The notes under the pieces: model-generated
Told to the model about the DNA's origin: nothing
What the model saw: only the letters and a program-made list of their open reading frames with translations
The model's database searches: none
Shown here: positions 13,300 through 15,417 of the stretch, in pieces
Layout of the letters: every line of letters begins with the position of its first letter
Numbering within the stretch: position 1 is the stretch's first letter
Program-made: the position numbers and the translations under genes
NCBI GenBank assembly: GCA_030599055.1
Contig: JAUVOS010000030.1
Coordinates: 1 to 15,417 of the forward strand
Direction: 5' to 3'
Source: Lutibacter sp.
Lineage (GTDB): Bacteria > Bacteroidota > Bacteroidia > Flavobacteriales > Flavobacteriaceae
Length of the DNA: 15,417 bases

Positions 13300-14769
13300 T
13301 TATTTCCATCTTAGAAAATAATTTTTAAACCGATTCCAAATCGCTATTGACTCAGGAGCGATATTTAATTTAACAACTACAAACAAATACAATACCCCTA
13401 AAAGAATACTTTTTAGAGCAATATTTATAATGGGATGAAATGGAAATTCCCAAAAATAAAATGCGAGAAAGAATCCAATTAAAACAATAAATAAGCTACG
13501 TGTTTTATCCGTAAAAGGCACAATTCCAAATTTTGATTTTACATACCACAATTTAATAGAATTAAACACCAATACGACCATAAGTGTCGCTAAAGCAGCC
13601 CCATTGATGCCAATTTCATCTATCAACCAATTGTTTAAAAATATAACTGATATCGCCATAATAATTGCATAGGGTAATAATATTTTATAATATTTAGAGT
13701 TTGAGATTATCGCTCCGTTATTCCCTAGAAACATATGGTATAATTTGGCGATAGAAATCATAAAAACGACCCAAAGACCTCCGCTATATTTATCCGGAAT
13801 TATTTCATAAAGTTCCTTGATATTTACATTGACTAACAAAAAAACCAATCCCGAAATCAACAATAAATTTATCGAACTTTTCCGATACAGAGACGCCACT
13901 TCTTTATTATTATTCTCATTCAAGGCTTTAGCCGTTAAAGGTTGTAGTATCTGTGCCATTGCTCTACCCGGTGCTTCTATTACTGAACCAATATAAACCG
14001 CTACTGCATAATATGCAGTTTGCGCAATAGCTTGTTTTTGTGGAATCATAAATTTATCAATATCCAACAAAATACTACCCGCTGACCCTGCTAAAATGAT
14101 ATAAAAGGCGTAGCGTAAAATCTCTTTATAATTTTCCGGTAATTTGAAAGCTATTTTTGGTTTCCGCAAATAAAAAGCGTACGCCATCATTACTAACATA
14201 CGTAATAGATAGGCAAAGGTCAAATAGTAAATAAATTCTTTTGGTGAAATTACCTTAAGATATACCAAGAATAATAAAATCATGGCGGCAATCCTCGAAA
14301 ACATCTCTTTAATCAAATTTCCAAAGACAGATTGTAATTGCACTTTTGACCAGGCGTAGAATATTTCAAAATAAGCTGTTAAAACCGCAACGATGTAAAT
14401 GATAACAGTATATTCTTTTACAATATCATTCTTTAGGGACAACCAAGTACTAATTTGCTCGTAAAATATATTCCCAATAAACCCAATAGGTATTGCAATA
14501 AATAAGGGTAAAATTAAAGCACTCGACAAAAAACGATCTCGTTCAACTTCCGATTTATAAGATGAATAAAACTTCACAATAGCATATTGTACACCAAAGG
14601 CCGTTAAGGGCATTAATAAATTGGCAGAGGATAATAGAAAAGTAACCAAGCCATAGTACTCATCTTTTAGAAAATAAGTGTATAAAAACAAAGCGTTGAC
14701 ACCACCTATGGCAAAGGCCACATAAATGATAATGGTGTTTCGTAATGATTGTTTAAATACTATACCCAT
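13300..14769 (-). CDS. Wzx-type oligosaccharide flippase family protein
   Basis: A 489-residue polytopic membrane protein of the MATE/MOP (polysaccharide biosynthesis, Wzx-like) superfamily. Its length and about 12-14 hydrophobic segments fit. The N-terminus, FKQSLRNTIIIYVAFAIGGVNALFLYTYFL followed by YYGLVTFLLSSANLLMPLTAFGV, is the characteristic first helix pair with the 'G-x-V-x-F' turn. The central DKFMIPQ and AIAQTAYYAVAVYIGSVIEAPGRA are also typical of this family. Such proteins move lipid-linked sugar units across the inner membrane for O-antigen, capsule or related glycans. The gene lies downstream of the UDP-GlcNAc 2-epimerase gene on the same strand, consistent with a surface-glycan locus, although a 290-bp repeat-filled gap separates them. 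The start is an ATG at 14767-14769. The exact substrate cannot be read from sequence. Confidence 0.88.
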   Translation of the reverse strand: MGIVFKQSLRNTIIIYVAFAIGGVNALFLYTYFLKDEYYGLVTFLLSSANLLMPLTAFGVQYAIVKFYSSYKSEVERDRFLSSALILPLFIAIPIGFIGNIFYEQISTWLSLKNDIVKEYTVIIYIVAVLTAYFEIFYAWSKVQLQSVFGNLIKEMFSRIAAMILLFLVYLKVISPKEFIYYLTFAYLLRMLVMMAYAFYLRKPKIAFKLPENYKEILRYAFYIILAGSAGSILLDIDKFMIPQKQAIAQTAYYAVAVYIGSVIEAPGRAMAQILQPLTAKALNENNNKEVASLYRKSSINLLLISGLVFLLVNVNIKELYEIIPDKYSGGLWVVFMISIAKLYHMFLGNNGAIISNSKYYKILLPYAIIMAISVIFLNNWLIDEIGINGAALATLMVVLVFNSIKLWYVKSKFGIVPFTDKTRSLFIVLIGFFLAFYFWEFPFHPIINIALKSILLGVLYLFVVVKLNIAPESIAIWNRFKNYFLRWK

Positions 14770-14781
14770 TAGAGCTGAGGG

Positions 14782-14911
14782 TTTATGTGTTTAATTGTTT
14801 AAGCGTTTAATTGGTTAATTGGTTAATTAGCTAATTGGTTAATTGCTTAATTGGTTAATTGGCTAATTGGCTAATTGGCTAATTGGTTAATTGGCTAATT
14901 GGTTAATTAGT
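14782..14911. repeat. 8-bp tandem repeat array (about 16 units)
   Basis: Thirteen consecutive 8-bp units at 14808-14911 are variants of TAATTGGT/TAATTGGC, with single-base changes such as TAATTAGC and TAATTGCT. About three more decayed units (TTTATGTG, TTTAATTG, TTTAAGCG) extend it leftward to 14782, 12 bp upstream of the flippase ATG. Variation is almost confined to the last three bases of the unit, while TAATT is unchanged. Confidence 0.9.
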
Positions 14912-14995
14912 ACTAACTAAAATATTACACAATAAATCTTAAGTCTTACAATCTTATGTCTTTTGTGTATTAATTGTTATTACCTATTAACTTGA
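14912..14995. other. Non-repetitive part of the flippase upstream spacer
   Basis: This AT-rich stretch between the 8-bp and 7-bp arrays shows no gene and no clear -7 box for the flippase on the minus strand. Confidence 0.5.
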
Positions 14996-15065
14996 ACTAT
15001 TGACTATTAACTATTGACTACTGACTACTGACTATTGACTACTGACTACTGACTATTAACTAAAG
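14996..15065. repeat. 7-bp tandem repeat array (about 9-10 units)
   Basis: Nine consecutive heptamers (14996-15058) of ACTATTG, ACTATTA and ACTACTG are followed by a decayed tenth unit ACTAAAG (15059-15065). The tenth unit contains the stop codon of the epimerase gene (complement of CTA at 15060-15062). Confidence 0.9.
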
Positions 15066-15417
15066 CATACTTACAATTTCAGCATGTATCCGCTCTCCTA
15101 CTTCATCTCCATATAGGTTGATTGAAAAATCTAATTTTTTATTCTTAAAGTATGTAAACGCTTGTTGCATTTTTTCTTTATCAAATGCTACGATTTTCCC
15201 GAATCCATTTTGCACTAATTCTACCCATTCTGTTTCTGTACGCGCAATGATTACCGGTTTCTTATTAAAAAAAGCTTCTTTTTGTAATCCGCCGCTATCG
15301 GTTATAACCATTGAGCAATTTTTGAGTAATTCTAACATATCAAAATAACCCACCGGTTCAATAAAGGTAATATCATAATCCAAATTATGTTTTTTCAGAA
15401 TTTTCTTTGTCCTTGGA
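15060..15417 (-). CDS. wecB: UDP-N-acetylglucosamine 2-epimerase, C-terminal part (partial)
   Basis: The C-terminal ~119 residues of a non-hydrolysing UDP-GlcNAc 2-epimerase, open to the right edge of the window. The frame continues past the TTG at 15383 to the edge, where PRTKKILKKHNLDYDI reads as the family's 'HPRT' block. After it come VGYFDMLELLKNCSMVITDSGG, then LQKEAFFNKKPVIIARTETEWVEL, the E-x-x-x-x-x-P-x-x-x-x-R-x-x-T-E-x-x-E nucleotide-sugar binding stretch of this family, then NGFGKIVAFD. The enzyme makes UDP-ManNAc from UDP-GlcNAc for surface polysaccharides. The stop codon lies inside the last unit of a heptamer array. It is upstream of the flippase on the same strand. WecB against a close paralogue such as MnaA cannot be told apart from this piece. 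Confidence 0.88.
   Translation of the reverse strand, partial: PRTKKILKKHNLDYDITFIEPVGYFDMLELLKNCSMVITDSGGLQKEAFFNKKPVIIARTETEWVELVQNGFGKIVAFDKEKMQQAFTYFKNKKLDFSINLYGDEVGERIHAEIVSML

Noticed and set aside
14782..15065. CRISPR-like array
   Set aside because: Units are 7-8 bp in direct contact with no spacers, so these are simple tandem repeats, and no cas gene is present.
15381..15383. TTG as the start of the epimerase fragment
   Set aside because: The frame continues to the window edge with the family's PRT block, so the gene is truncated by the window and not by nature.

Overview
The window comes from a low-GC member of the Bacteroidota, most likely the Flavobacteriaceae. The support is: a secreted protein with a C-terminal type IX secretion sorting domain, promoter -7 boxes of the Bacteroidetes form TAnnTTTG, near absence of Shine-Dalgarno sequences, Flavobacteria-type gene families (DUF7033-like deacetylase, FemAB-like GNAT), and intergenic DNA full of short-period and dispersed repeats. 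The coding part is mostly ordinary chromosome; I see no phage, transposase, CRISPR array or tRNA.

Layout. 1-177: the 3' end of an unrecognised plus-strand gene. 202-3425: minus-strand series radC -> DUF7033/polysaccharide-deacetylase-like protein -> FemAB/GNAT-like acyltransferase, with a GC-rich inverted-repeat element between the first two and heptamer repeats between the last two. 3604-6132: a large Asp-box beta-propeller exported by type IX secretion. 6190-9253: trkA and trkH, encoding the regulatory and pore subunits of a Trk/Ktr potassium uptake system, separated by a strongly self-complementary 217-bp spacer. 9561-10133: a lone lipoprotein on the minus strand with partial direct repeats on both sides. 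10420-11965: a beta-carbonic anhydrase and a tandem-rhodanese lipoprotein, transcribed divergently from what look like overlapping promoters. 11966-12409: a long spacer holding two small hairpins, a dispersed-type repeat, a 16-bp perfect palindrome, a -7 box, a good intrinsic terminator and a sigma-54-type promoter. 12410-13198: a small secreted protein with internal beta-type repeats. 13300-15417: minus-strand surface-polysaccharide genes, UDP-GlcNAc 2-epimerase (partial) followed by a Wzx-type flippase, with an 8-bp and a 7-bp tandem array between them.

How the parts fit. TrkA gates TrkH according to nucleotide binding. The epimerase makes UDP-ManNAc for a surface glycan whose lipid-linked units the flippase would export; the acyltransferase and deacetylase-like protein may also modify envelope polymers, though that is inference. 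The observations most worth following up are the possible small RNA at about 12140-12257, the sigma-54-type promoter at 12329-12343 driving the repeat protein, the alternating inverted repeats between trkA and trkH, and the tendency of repeat elements to begin at or next to stop codons (radC, wecB, trkH). I did not find a clear multi-gene novel system.
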